Positions 24,845-35,930 of a stretch of 64,000 nt of DNA are shown here, in pieces. The DNA is from Chionoecetes opilio. Taxonomy: Eukaryota; Arthropoda; Malacostraca; Decapoda; Majidae. Below the pieces are notes generated by a model, which saw only the letters and a program-made list of their open reading frames with translations, made no database searches and was not told the DNA's origin. A program made the position numbers and the translations under genes. Location of the stretch: contig JACEEZ010018265.1 of NCBI GenBank assembly GCA_016584305.1, positions 1-64,000 on the forward strand, given 5' to 3'. How positions within the stretch are numbered: position 1 is the stretch's first letter; each line of letters begins with the position of its first letter.

Positions 24845-27805
24845 GTGTAATGGGAATTTTTTCAGCGTCGTAGTCTTCTCTTTGTAGGTTGTACACATTC
24901 ATGGTTATGATAGTATTAAAATACCTTATTAATTGAGTTCCTTTTGTTGTCTTTCCTCATAATAAGTAGTGGTACATCATGGTTTAAGTGTTACTTGACG
25001 AGCCAATGAATACTCGATGAACATCACCAATCTTTGCTTTGATTTATCTTATTACTCCATCCATAAACAAATTGCATAACCACGGTGACATTACCCATCC
25101 TTGCCTCATGGTACCTGGTACTGTCGTCTACCGATATTTTTATCCCTACACAAATCGGGAAAACTCGCTGACGGTAATGGCTAGGTTAGATTTTGCTTTG
25201 ATTTATCTTATAACTCCATCCATAAACAAGTTGCATAACCACGGTGACATTACCCATCCTTGCCTCATGGTACCTGGTACTCTCGTCTACCGAAATGCTC
25301 GTCCCTACATAATCGGGAAAACTCGCCGACGGTAATGGTTAGGTTAGAGGTAATAATGGACGAGAGTTTCGCGGTCGTTTTCAGAGACACAGACTATTTT
25401 TTCTTGGCCTACAATAGGTGCTTGTTCTAATGGAGATAGTTTTATTTTGCGCAAACCCATTTAAAAAAAAAAAAAAAAAAAAAAATTAAACGTAACCTAA
25501 CCTTATAGGTTTTAATGAAACCTAACCTAACCTTAACCACAAAGTACACCTAACCTAACCTTATAGGTTTCATTAAAACCTAAAAGACCCAGATTCAGTG
25601 TTTTTAATGGAAACTACCATAAAATTCGGATTTAAAAAAAAAATAATTATGGGTTTGCGCAAAATAAAACTATCTCCATTAGAACAAGCACCTATTGTAG
25701 GCCAAGAAAAAATAGTCGGTGTCTCTGAAAACGACCACGAAACTCGTCCATTATAACCAGGTTAGGTTACCGTTAGGTTAGGTAAAGGTCAGTTAGGTTA
25801 GGTATTCATAATCACAGGTAAAAGCTTATTAGTTATACATACATACTCCACTCCATACACACTCTTTAACCCTTCAATACATCCCACATTCCCTCCCAGT
25901 CTACTCTGACATGATTTGGTATTAGTCCAGATGAACACCGAACTCACTTTGGTGGACGAAACTATTTTTTTCTGGTGTTTTTATGTGTTTTGAATGAATC
26001 TGCTAACCATTTCTGTTGTAATTTTTTTTTTTTTTTTTTTTTTTGTAGGTCAAGGTTAGTTTTTTTGTTTTTGTTTTTTGTAGTTAGGTAAAGGTTAGGT
26101 TAGGTATGGGTTAGGTTAGGTATAGGTAAAGGTTAGGTTAGGTTTAGGTTTAATTTTGTTCTCATTTTTGAAGAAAAAAGAAAAAAAAAAAAAATTGAGA
26201 CAGAAACGGTTAGCAGATTCATTCAAAACACATAAAAACACACCAGAAAACAATTGTTTCGTCCACCAAAGTGAGTTCGGTGTTCATCTGGACTAATACC
26301 AAATCATATGACAGAGTAGACTGGGAGGGAATGTGGGATGTATTGAAGGGTTAAAGTGTGTGTATGGAGTGGAGTATGTATGTATACCTAATAAGCTTTT
26401 ACCTGTGATTATGAATACCTAACCTAACTGACCTTTACCTAACCTAACCTGGTTATAATGGACGAGAGTTTCGCGGTCGTTTTCAGAGACACCGACTATT
26501 TTTTCTTGGCCTACAATAGGTGCTTGTTCTAATGGAGATAGTTTTATTTTGCCCAAACCCATAATTTTTTTTTTTTTTAATCTGAATTTTATGGTACCGT
26601 TTCCATTAAAAACACTGAATTTAGGTCTTTTAGGTTTTAATGAAACGTATAAGGTTAGGTTAGGTATACTTTGTGGTTAAGGTTACGTTAGGTTTCATTA
26701 AAACCTATAAGGTTAGGTATTTAAAAAAAAAAAAAATTATGGGTTTGCGCAAAGTAAAACTATCTCCAATAGAACAAGCACCTATTATAGGCCAAGAAAA
26801 AATAGTCTGTCTCTGAAAACGACCGCAAAACTCGTCCATTATTACCCCTAACCTAACCATTACCGTCGGCGAGTTTTCCCCGATTTATGTAGGGACGAGC
26901 ATTTCGGTAGACGAGAGTACCAGGTACCATGAGGCAAGGATGGGTAATGTCACCGTGGTTATGCAACTTGTTTATGGATGGAGTAATAAGATAAATCAAA
27001 GCAAAATCTAACCTAGCCATTACCGTCGGCGAGTTTTCCCGATATGTGTAGGGATAAAAATATCGTTAGACGACAGTACCAGGTACCATGAGGCAAGGAT
27101 GGGTAATGTCACCGTGGTTATGCAACTTGTTTATGGATGGAGTAATAAGATAAATCAATGCAAAGGTTGGTGATGTTGGTATAGACTCAAGAGTATACAT
27201 TGGCTCGTCAAGTAAACTTAAACCATGATGTACCACTACTTATTATGAGGAAAGACAACAAAAGGAACTCGATTAATAAGATATTTTAATACTCATAACC
27301 ATGCAATATGTACAACCTACAAAGAAAAGACTACGACGATGAAAACATTTCGAGTTGTTTTGGGCGAAATTGATATTCCAGGTGCTATATTTCCGTGCTC
27401 GCTGACAACATAGAGAAGACCTGAGGTGATGGTTGATGTGCAAAGGCTTCTAAACCAGGAAAACAGTCACAGCAGAGTCTCATTAAGAAGTAAGCAAGGG
27501 GTAGGGACACATTACGTACCTACCAGTTGCTTACCTTTTGACGAGGCTCTGTTATGACTCTGTTTTCTTGGCTTAGAAGCCTCTGCACATCAGCCATTAC
27601 CTCAGGTCTTCTCTATAGTGTTGTCAGCGAGAACAGAGCACAGTAATATAGCACCTGGAATATAAATTTCAGCGCAAAATAACTCTAAATTCTTCCATCG
27701 CCGTAGTTTTCCCTTCGTAGGTCCACCCGCGGCGACCCCGCCTTATCCCCACAATACACCGATGTAAACAAACCGTGACGTTTATGGTAGGGTCCATTGT
27801 GCAAC
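24845..27805. mobile_element. Foldback element, copy in B, left arm truncated
   Basis: Right arm is complete to gatgtaaacaaaccgtgacg near 27,770-27,790. The left arm starts inside, at the cagcgtcgtagtc sequence near 24,865, and lacks the outer ~430 bp present in copy 1. TTAGG-type repeats (26,090-26,155) and the poly-T run (about 26,022-26,044) mark the centre. The internal ~165-bp duplication is present in both arms (25,040-25,310 and 26,870-27,150). No coding capacity. Confidence 0.7.
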
Positions 27806-28048
27806 CGTGCGGTTAAATTAGTTTTATCGCCCCTGCCTTATCTCCATTACTACCTTATGAAGGACTAAACTTTTGTCATACACGTCTTCTACTAACCTTC
27901 ATACCTATTGGGAAGCTGTTACTTTGGTCAAAATCACGGACAAAAATTACCTAATAAGAATAAATAAGGTGCTACACCGACCGTCGCCATCAGCACAGTC
28001 TAGACCGCGGGACGGGCGCCTCTCCCATTCCCAGCCCCCCTCACTGAC

Positions 28049-28118
28049 AGCAGCAGGGTAGGTTAGGTTTAGTTTAGCTTTATTTTAAACTAAACTAAAC
28101 CTAACCTAGCCTGGCTGC
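28049..28118. repeat. 70-bp near-perfect hairpin
   Basis: The segment gcagcagggtaggttagg... is followed by its reverse complement ending cctaacctagcctggctgctg, around a central gctttatttta loop. A second palindrome follows at 28,139-28,179 (gccaaggcctcctag mirrored by ctaggaggaggccttggc). Both could form cruciforms; neither has a terminator-like context. Confidence 0.7.
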
Positions 28119-28916
28119 TGTACGTGAGGGAGGGCTTGGCCAAGGCCTCCTAGAACACCTAGGAGGAGGCCTTGGCTTGGCCGCGGTCTCTGACTGTGCT
28201 GATGGGGGGGGGGGGGTGCGGCAAGGATATTAACCTAAGCGAACCTTAACCTTAAAATTAAGGGTGGGGAGGCCTCTGTACGTGGAAGATGTGTGTATGC
28301 ACTATTAGACAACTATATCATTTCTTGAATAGGATATAAGTTTTAAAAGTTATGCGGAAGTGGATTAATGCTGCACAGTATACTGAACAAAAAATAATAG
28401 AAAGATAAGTGGTAACGGCGGTAGTGACCACGCAGTTCTCGTCCATTATCCGCTAAAAATGGACGAAGATTGCGCGGCCATTTCCTGAGTACATTTTCGT
28501 TATTGGGCAACCACCAATTTCAAGGTCGAAACTTAGTTTTCCCGAATAGTTTTGATGTGTTTATAATTAATCTGGCTCTCGTTTTTGTGGGAAATCAATG
28601 TTTGTTTCTAGGTGTAGGGAGTGCCCGACCTGCCCCTCCCGGCCCGCCCCTCAAACCTTGTTCCACTGTACTACCTTAAGCCAAACCCCACCTCTAACCT
28701 AACCTAACCTAATCTGATTTTAACCTAACTCAACCGTTTCTTGCTAAAATATCTGTACATTTTTGGTAATACATGTAACACCCCTGTTATTCACTTGAAC
28801 GATGGGAAATGGCCTTCAAAATACTCAGGACAAAAATCTACATGATGTATCTAAGAATCCAAGGACTTTTGAAAGCCCACTACTGAAATAATACTGCTAC
28901 TTCAGGTAATTCAGGC

Positions 28917-28936
28917 TGATCCGATCCGATCCGATG
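28917..28936 (+). repeat. Short (GATCC)n repeat at the end of copy B
   Basis: About three and a half gatcc units lie immediately after the point where copies A and B stop matching. Confidence 0.6.
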
Positions 28937-29048
28937 GTGTTTGGGGCATAATGCCTTATCAACGGCACCACTGCGTTGGTTTACTGCAACTTTATTCCTT
29001 TTGTTGCTTTTGTTGACTGGTGTTACTGCTGGATGTTAAGTTCTTTTA

Positions 29049-29729
29049 GGCCTCTTTCACACGAGCGGTTTTTGCCGTCCGGTTTCTGCCGCACGGTTTA
29101 GCTTTCTATTGACTTATGGGAGTATTCACACAGGGCCGGGACGGCAGTTTTGCCGTTGCGGCAGCCGCACCCTGCCGTCCTGCCAGCAAGACCGCAACGG
29201 CAGAAATGCCGGCGAACGGTTTGGGTGGTAATGTGTTGCTATGGGTGCCTTCACACATCCGGTGTTTCCCGCGTGCGGCGGGTCATCGGGTGGTGAGTTG
29301 TCTGTCAACATTAGGAGGAAGAGCACACCACCACCTGCACCCATCTGCATCACTGGAAAAGCTGGTATGCACTATATTCTCTCATGTGAACTTTCAATAA
29401 TGTATATTGAAAATTTAAGTCTTTATATACTTATTAAAATGCACCCTGGAGAAGGCGACTGCTGTTCAAGGGGTGAATCCAGAATTTTCTGAGTTTATTT
29501 TTTTTGCTGACCTTGTTCATCAAATGAACATATACTACTCTCTTTCTGACGTCCTCCATCATCAAGAGACAGTGGTGCACCGTGCATTGACTTGACTGAG
29601 GCACCAGAACGGATGTTGAGAGAGAGAGCCTGCGGCAGAAACCGCAAGTGCCCGCAACGAGGCATGGTTTCTGCCGCACGCCGCAGCGGCAGAAACCGGA
29701 CGGCAAAAACCGCTCGTGTGAAAGAGGCC
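29049..29729. mobile_element. PIF/Harbinger-type MITE with perfect 44-bp inverted ends
   Basis: Bases 29,049-29,092 (starting ggcctctttcacacgagcgg) are the exact reverse complement of 29,686-29,729. The element is flanked by TTA on both sides (29,046-29,048 and 29,730-29,732). A TWA three-base target duplication with GG-starting ends is the PIF/Harbinger pattern. The interior is rich in subterminal repeats of the gccgtccggtttctgccgc type. At 681 bp it has no transposase and must move in trans. Perfect ends suggest recent insertion. Confidence 0.8.
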
Positions 29730-29800
29730 TTAACCTATTTTCTCTCTTCCTCCAAAAGGTGAACAAGACATCTCTGGTGAAGGTAAATCTTAAGAACAAA

Positions 29801-30176
29801 GGCTCCACCCCCTATCTTCTGCTTCTTCTTACAGCCAACAAGCTTGGGGACATGGTGGGAAACCGGGGTTTTTGGGTGGGGGAACACATACATATGGCCC
29901 CCCACACAAAAATCCCTAAACTAGGGAAATTTCCCTAGTTCATAGACTTTATCGGGGCCATATTTACCTTATGTATGCTCCCCCACCCAAAAAAAGCACA
30001 CACATAGGGAAATATGACTCCCCCCCACTTAAAAATCCCTAAACTAGGGAAATTTCCCTAGTTCATAGACTTTATCGGGGCCATATTTCCCTTATGTGTG
30101 TGCTCCCCCACCCAAAAACCCCAGTTTCGACAATGTCCCCAAGCTTGTTGGCTATAAGAAGAAGATAGGAGGCTGA
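29801..30176. mobile_element. Palindromic hairpin element, copy 2
   Basis: Arms start ggctccaccccctatcttct and end with the mirrored agaagaagataggaggct. The central part contains the aactagggaaatttccctag palindrome twice, and cggggccatattt motifs. Same family as 21,949-22,401. In both places the retroelement tail (22,590 and 30,425) follows a few hundred bases downstream, so element and flank may have been duplicated together. Confidence 0.65.
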
Positions 30177-30239
30177 GTCTTTATTCTAAAGATGACAAAA
30201 CTCAGACCTAACCCTTCCTTGAGCCCCTCGTGCTGTGCA

Positions 30240-30350
30240 CTAACCTGACCTAACCTAACCTAACCTACTCTACTCTAACTTAACCGGGGGGCTCCACCCC
30301 CCCTCGACCCCCCCGTGCTGCGCACTAACCTAACCTAACCTAACCTAGCG
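30240..30350. repeat. CCTAA-type telomere-like repeats
   Basis: Four or five tandem cctaa units at about 30,243-30,275, degenerate ctctactctaactt, a GC-rich spacer and a further run at 30,328-30,347. The unit is the arthropod telomere repeat in an internal position. Confidence 0.65.
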
Positions 30351-30424
30351 GACGGGGACGCACTTCTCAAAACTTGGGAAAAATATCGCAAAAGTAGTAC
30401 TTAGCTGCTGAAAAAAAGCTGGAC

Positions 30425-31545
30425 TTAGTTTTTCTCAAGAAGCTGAAATTTAATATTGGCCATGTAGGCAAAGTAAGGATCGGCATTCATTAAAATCTAA
30501 ACAGATGTGTTAAGGACAGTAAGTATAATACGTAGAGCCAACATTTGGGTCAGCTTAGCGTGGAGCCCTTGTTCATAAGATTTTCCCTGGTGAATTCTAT
30601 TTCTTGTGGGTTTTCAAAGTTTAATATGTTTCCTATTATTTCATTTATATTTTCATTATACGGCTGCTGTAATTTCTGTAATTTCTTTCTTTCCACATTG
30701 TAGCCCGGGCATTGTAGTAAAAAGTGTTCTAGGTCTTCATTCTCTGCCCCACACACTGGGCACTTTGTGTCGCAATCTGTGTGTCTCCTTCTGTCCTGCA
30801 GGTCAAGGCTGTTAGTTCTGAGTTTAAATAGTAATGTTGACTGGCCTATTATCATACATTTTTTTCATTCCTCCCTCCCATTTGTTTCTTATGTTCTCTA
30901 TATATAACCAGGCTTGATTTTTTCTCCATTTCTTCCTTCCACTGTTTTGTATTCCATTCCTCTATCTTCTTATTCAATTTCTTTCTTTTTATTCTTCCCA
31001 ATTCCTCAAGACTACTTCCAATTTCCATCATATATGACTAGCAATTTTTCATCCATTTATCTTTTTGATCATCTTTTGTTTCCTCCATTACTCTTCTTAT
31101 TTCTTTCTTCCTTCATCACTCCATTTAGGCTACATATCCCAATCTTGCCTTCATGATTCTTGTCTACCAGAGATGCTCCTATTTCCCCTCTCATGCCTGC
31201 CAGTGTTGCATACATACCCTCTTGCTCCCAGAATTGTCCTGTGCACTGTGTTTTCTATTCTTTGTAATTTTTCCATCTCTTTGTTGTAATTTATTACTCC
31301 TGCTCCATGGAATATAGATGGTATTGCTAAGTACTGACTTCCAATAGGTTTTTCCAACCAGTAGTCTGTTGCAGCTCTTCAATATTATGCTATACGTCAT
31401 GTTTGCTAATTTTCTTGCCTTGTTGATACAGTTTTTCTTATGGTTCTTGAAACAGTTCTTGTTGTTGTTTATTTCTACTCCCAGGTACTTTATTTGTTCC
31501 ACTACCTGCACTCCTTCTATTTCTGTTATTTCTTCTTTAACGTTA
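30425..31545 (-). pseudogene. Non-LTR retrotransposon, C-terminal part of the reverse transcriptase polyprotein
   Basis: Minus-strand pieces in different frames run 31,545 to about 30,560. First comes a QIKYLGVEINNNK region (end of the reverse transcriptase core) and a TYWKSVL region. Then comes a KLQRIENTVHRTILGA region, and finally a zinc knuckle CPVCGAENEDLEHFLLQC. The frame breaks at least twice and the middle (30,860-31,150) is full of stops, so it is dead. The 3' untranslated part continues to about 30,425. Everything upstream of the reverse transcriptase end is missing (5' truncation). Clade is uncertain. Confidence 0.7.
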
Positions 31546-31921
31546 AACAGTATGAAGTTACTTTTCTCATATATTCATATATATCACCCTCCTATAGGCT
31601 TCAATAAAGGCAAGAATACTCCTGATTTCCTGACTTCCTCCCCAATACCACCTATGAGCAGCAAGAAGAGCCAAGGTCCGGTAAAAATGGACTATGACTG
31701 CGCAGTCATTTTCTGAGACACTGACAAATTTTTCTTTGCCAAAAATATGGTGTTTTTTCAGATGGATTTATTTTAGATTCCCTAAGTAAGGGCATCAACA
31801 ACAAAACCAAAACAAAGTTTAAGTTTTGGATGAATTAATTGAGCTTACCTGGGGATGCATCATGGGCAAGTTTTTGTGGGTGCCTGTGACGAGACGTGGA
31901 CATGGTAGCGGGTCAGTCCAG

Positions 31922-32489
31922 CAGGGGCGTATCTAGGGAAAGTAGCGCCCAGGGCAAGTACTGGAATTGCGCTCCTGGTAGGGGGCTGGGGATGAGAGTA
32001 GCGAGCCTCTGCAGCTAGGGGTCCGAGAAAATTTTAGAAATATGAGCAATTCTAGGAGCATTTTGAAACCACAATCAAAGCTCTATTTACGTAATTTATT
32101 CGATTATGCGTCGCCCTTTTGATTAAGAAAATGTTCGAAATATGAGCAATTCTAGGAGCATTTTGAAGCCATTTTCAAAGCTATATTTACGTAATTTATT
32201 TTATTTGGCGCCGCCCTTTTGATTAAGAAAATGTTCAAAATATGAGCAATTCTAGGAATAATTTTGAAGCCATATTCAAAGCTATATTAACGCAATTTAT
32301 TTGATTTAAGCCCCTTTTTTGATTAAGAAAATTTTCGAAATATGAGCAATTCTATATATAGGAGCATTTTGAAGCCACATTCAAAGTTATATCTTGGTAA
32401 TTAATTTGATTTGGCAAGGAAGATTGGCACCCCCCTTGAGTGGCACCCAGGGCACGTGCCCTGCCTGCCCCCCCCTACATACGCCACTA
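31922..32489. mobile_element. hAT-like MITE with 100-bp internal tandem repeats
   Basis: Left end caggggcgtatctaggg and right end cctacatacgccacta form imperfect inverted termini of the CAGTGGCGTA type seen in many hAT elements. It interrupts the duplicated segment (gtagcgggtcag on the left). The interior is mostly four copies of a 100-bp unit. An exact 8-bp target duplication is not clear. Confidence 0.6.
32030..32430 (+). repeat. Four-unit tandem repeat, period exactly 100 bp
   Basis: The string tatgagcaattcta starts at 32,041, 32,141, 32,241 and 32,341. Units also share gcattttgaagcca and ttttgattaagaaaa. Confidence 0.85.
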
Positions 32490-32589
32490 GACCGTCAGTG
32501 GTTGCTGGTGTAGCGATCTGACTAGCTAGGCTTTGCCTGACTAGCTACAGCGGGCCGAGGGTGTGAATGAGGCGGTGGAGTGGGTTTAA

Positions 32590-33229
32590 AGTAATCGTCC
32601 AGAACATTTTATCATTTCTGATTTAATGCAGTCAAAATATTGCCATTACCGAGCATATCAACAATATGTTGTCACTTTTTGCATCCAGTCACCCATTTTT
32701 AAATAATTGCAATCAAAATCTGTAAATTCCCCGAGCTTCCAAAACGCTCCTGACGAGTTGCAGACGATGCACCACGGCTCGGTGACGTCATCTGAGGTGG
32801 CCTCCCAACCCCGCGGTAATATAAATGCACGTAAATTATAAATAAATATAGTACTTTAATAATTTTGGGTGTTTCTGATATATTTTTTTTACGATATGGC
32901 ATATACTTGCATCCTTTATGGGTGCAGCAAGAAAGCTGTGCCTTTGCAGAGAGCTTATCATCCGTTCCCGAACTATACCGCCACGATAAATGTGTGGAGA
33001 AGGTGGTGCGCCGGAGGAGAGGCAGGCTGTGTGAAGCAGATTATCACCCTCACGTGATGGTATCAGCAACTTTCGCCCCACGGCTGGAACCGGGCTGTTG
33101 TTTTTCCCGCGCTTTTTACAAAAGTCATGTTTCTAAGGAAATAAGGCGTGGAAATGCATTATTTTTTGTGGATTAGGTATTTTGAATCAACATAATTATG
33201 CAAAGAGAAAATGGGTCTGGACGATTACT
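32590..33229. mobile_element. Inverted-repeat element carrying a THAP-like exon
   Basis: Left end agtaatcgtccaga is matched by the right end tctggacgattact. The element sits inside the duplicated segment: the empty form reads gtgggtttaaggggcaaac at 49,963-49,985. TTTAA appears on both sides of the insertion. It contains a THAP-like reading frame at 32,896. THAP domains form the amino terminus of P-element transposases, so this may be a small derivative of such an element. That link is inference. Confidence 0.5.
32896..33057 (+). pseudogene. THAP-type zinc-finger fragment
   Basis: An ATG at 32,896 opens a 53-codon frame beginning MAYTCILYGCSKK. It has the THAP layout: Met-x3-Cys-x4-Cys near the amino end, a YHPFP motif about 20 residues on, and a VWRRW tryptophan segment. 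The later Cys-x2-His and AVPTIF parts are not present in this frame, which ends at 33,057, so the domain is truncated or frameshifted. THAP domains bind DNA. No transposase catalytic part follows. Confidence 0.45.
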
Positions 33230-33338
33230 TTTTTAAGGGGCAAACACACTACAATATGGGTAATCAAAGGTGACACATCTTATTGGGGTCAGGGTTTCAT
33301 TTACAGGGCACCCAGCTTTGGCTTACTTCCACCTGCTA

Positions 33339-33827
33339 CCGTAGATAACACTATAGTCCCCACCTGCACTAATGTCACCAGGCGCCATATATTACAAATT
33401 ATAGCATCACTAATGATTCGTATGTGCCACTAAAGATGATACACAGTAGTTTATATCATGACTGTATAATCTACCCTATTTCAGTGTTCATTTATGCTTT
33501 GTATCTGCAAGTACGTATACTGTTTCAAATTTCACTACTCGTTTTTTTTTCGGGCGACGACAGACCGCCGCTGGCGGGAGGACATAAACACTAGCTGGCG
33601 ATCTTAGTGTAGCCATTACCAATGTCGCCACTCAGTTGATATTTTGGTTATTTGTTCATTTATAGCCATAATATGACACAGATGAAGACACAAAAGGACA
33701 CAGACTTTCCATATAGCCCCTTCTAACTTTCTTGAAATCATGGATGTAGAAATGTAAGTATTAACGCCACCAGACGTCTGTAAATCGAAAAGAAACGTTG
33801 TCCTGGCGACTTTAGTGTTATCTACGG
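33339..33827. mobile_element. TA-flanked MITE, CCGTAGATAACACT family
   Basis: Ends ccgtagataacactatag and ctttagtgttatctacgg are inverted, with TA at 33,337-33,338 and 33,828-33,829. The empty site is visible at about 39,490 (cccgctagctgtaaac) and 50,065. Length is 489 bp, nearly the same as the relative at 21,160. Confidence 0.8.
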
Positions 33828-34010
33828 TAGCTGTAAACACCACAGAACATACTGGTAACAGGCTCCCGGACCTGAGACAATCCGCCAGTTTGGCTCATCC
33901 AACAATTATATTCCCTGGACCCTAACTAACAATATTCTTGAGACAGACGTTGTTTATGAGTTGTGGCGTTGTCTAGCTTCGTCAAAAGATACATTCAAAT
34001 GCATCAACAA

Positions 34011-34429
34011 GTTATCCTGCAACAATAAGAATAGCCACAGAGATAAGTTTCAGCAGCTGCTATCTTGGTAGCAATATGTATTCACTGTATTGTGAAGCGT
34101 TCAGTATCGTTCAGTAGGGAGAGTGCGAGGGGGAAGGTGACTGCTACTGAATGCAACAGTGGTGTCACTCTGGGGTTATGTAAGGACTAAGGTAAGGTCT
34201 TCAGTGCTTGAGGTGCTTAATGCGTTGGGGGCAATGTGGAGGCTGGCTGACTCAGTGGATGGCACAGAGGAGGTGGAAGATGCTGCAGAAAACTAAGACA
34301 ATTAAAACAATGTGTGGAGAATTCAACCTTTAGTACGGATTATGGAAAGTTGTTGAAATTTTTTAACTGGGCCTGAAACAGGTCGAATTATCCGAAGTTC
34401 GAATTAAACTGGTTCAAATTTAAGAGGGT
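34011..34429. other. No recognisable gene
   Basis: Sequence between the partial and the full segment copy. Short open frames only; nothing recognisable. Confidence 0.4.
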
Positions 34430-34579
34430 ATACTACATACTACACCTTTGCCTCGTTTAACGCGTAAGTTACATTCGTGGAAAATTATGCATCAACTGAA
34501 AATACGTTACGAATCTTATTTTCTCATTCTCTTTATATTAGTTGAGATATGTTCTAAACATAAAAAAATCACATCCCAA

Positions 34580-34703
34580 TCAATCAATCATTTGAGGCAT
34601 ATGCCGGGGGGCACGTCGCCTCGCCCACCCTACGACTCCACTCCCGGGGGTCGCCTCGCACGAGTCCCCATGCAGGCTTCCTTCCCACACCAAGCAACTC
34701 ACG
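34580..34703 (-). mobile_element. 3' fragment of the retrotransposon seen at 48.2-49.4 kb, with 9-bp target duplication
   Basis: Begins with tcaatcaatca, the reverse complement of the (ATTG)n tail at 49,368-49,385, then matches the last ~100 coding bases of that element. ACATCCCAA flanks it on both sides (34,571-34,579 and 34,704-34,712). The empty site at 46,550-46,565 lacks it. This is a typical 5'-truncated target-primed insertion. Confidence 0.75.
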
Positions 34704-35237
34704 ACATCCCAACCATGTCATACATTGCTATTGAATACAATTTTGGGCACATCAGTACATCCCCTTGATATATGATTGGGGTTACCTAATCATGTAGTGA
34801 GCCATTGTATATAGGACCCTGACTCTGTGGGGCCTGATATGGGAGGACTAGAGCTTGTAGGCTGCTTAGAAGAGATCACGGATGGCATGCGGCATCTTAA
34901 AAGCGAGTGTAAGTCATCATGTAGCGAGGAATACTGTACATATGAAATTTAAGTAGGTAAATATTGAAGTTATATGATATCTAGAAGTGGGTACTCACAA
35001 AATAGAGGAGGACTTGAGGTTTTTATGCATAACATCAAATCTTTTGTGCGTTATACAAATTGTGGTACAAGCTTTTCTTCTACACTAAAATTTTGTTGAA
35101 AATCTACATAAATTATTTTCAGAGACACTACGTTAATCGGGGCATTTGTGTATACAGTATATATTTTCCTTAAAAAAGGTCTTTCATAAATGTAGGGGCA
35201 CTAACCATAAACCAAAATAAAATTTTAAGTTTTAGAT

Positions 35238-35930
35238 TAACCCTTTCACGCACGGTGACGCGATCGCGTCAAAACGGGCCCGTCTGCAATCTGAGCTTTT
35301 GACGCGAATTGCGTCAAAAACCAGTTAAAAATTCGCCAGAAATAAAGTATTTATCAGAATTGCGTCAAAATTTTCTGCGTCAAAGATCCAACCTAGACCT
35401 ATAAAATAAACTAATTGTCAACTCTCGTGTGAGTGGATGTGAAATGATAAGGGTTTGTGTGTCAGTTTCCACTCAGCAGGCAGCCTGTGCGCGCGAATTG
35501 TCGTCCCTTTAAAACGTGTCCCGAGCTGGCCATAATGGCCATATGAAAATTATAATGGTAGCGTTGGAATCCTCATAAAAATCCGCTTTTATTGGCATAT
35601 AAACCATAAAAAGTTGACTCAGGAAGTTTCGAGCTACGAAGTGGTGAACTTCTTATTTCTCTTTACTCAATATTTTTTCGGAGTCGGTAAATTCCGCTAT
35701 TTATTTGCATTTCTTGTTATTTTTTTCTTTCATAAGGCAGAATAATCTCTTGCAAAACCAATGATATATAATAATGCCAGGAAAAAAGAATACACGTTGG
35801 TGAAATTTATAACATAAAAAAATAATTCGCCGCACAGTCTGGCCATTTCGCGGGGCCCCTTAGGGAGCATAAGACGGATGTTGCAGTGGACGGAAAAACT
35901 TATTAAACTTTTCGTGCGTGAAAGGGTTAA
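35238..35930. mobile_element. TTAA-flanked MITE (piggyBac-like), ends CCCTTTCACGCACG
   Basis: Starts TTAA cccctttcacgcacg-like (35,238) and ends cgtgcgtgaaaggg TTAA (35,927-35,930). The site without it reads gatgaattaattgagc at 49,836 and 31,832. A TTAA target duplication with CCCTTT ends is the piggyBac pattern. No transposase. A related end sequence is used by elements at 36,562 and 45,917. Confidence 0.75.

Larger units (their letters stand above)
17456..28908. repeat. Copy B: cleaner copy of the ~11.4 kb direct repeat
   Basis: Starts inside a 120-bp-unit minisatellite and ends at tgctacttcaggtaatt, the same string that ends copy A at about 17,448. The A-to-B junction falls in the minisatellite, where both a real unequal exchange and an assembly error are plausible. 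No host gene is recognisable; the contents are the repeats and MITEs listed below. Confidence 0.75.
31740..34010 (+). repeat. Partial third copy of the segment duplicated at 34.4 and 44.6 kb
   Basis: Pieces at 31,815-31,921 (gaattaattgagcttacctg), 32,545-32,589, 33,230-33,338 (ggggcaaac...ggtgacacatcttattg) and 33,828-34,000 match the two larger copies. They are separated by a hAT-like MITE, a THAP-bearing element and a TA MITE. Confidence 0.65.

Noticed and set aside
28139..28179. Hairpin as a bacterial-type terminator
   Set aside because: Eukaryotic context, no upstream gene and no U-tract.
32030..32430. Evenly spaced 100-bp repeats as an array with spacers
   Set aside because: The whole unit is repeated, including the between-motif sequence, and it lies inside a MITE.
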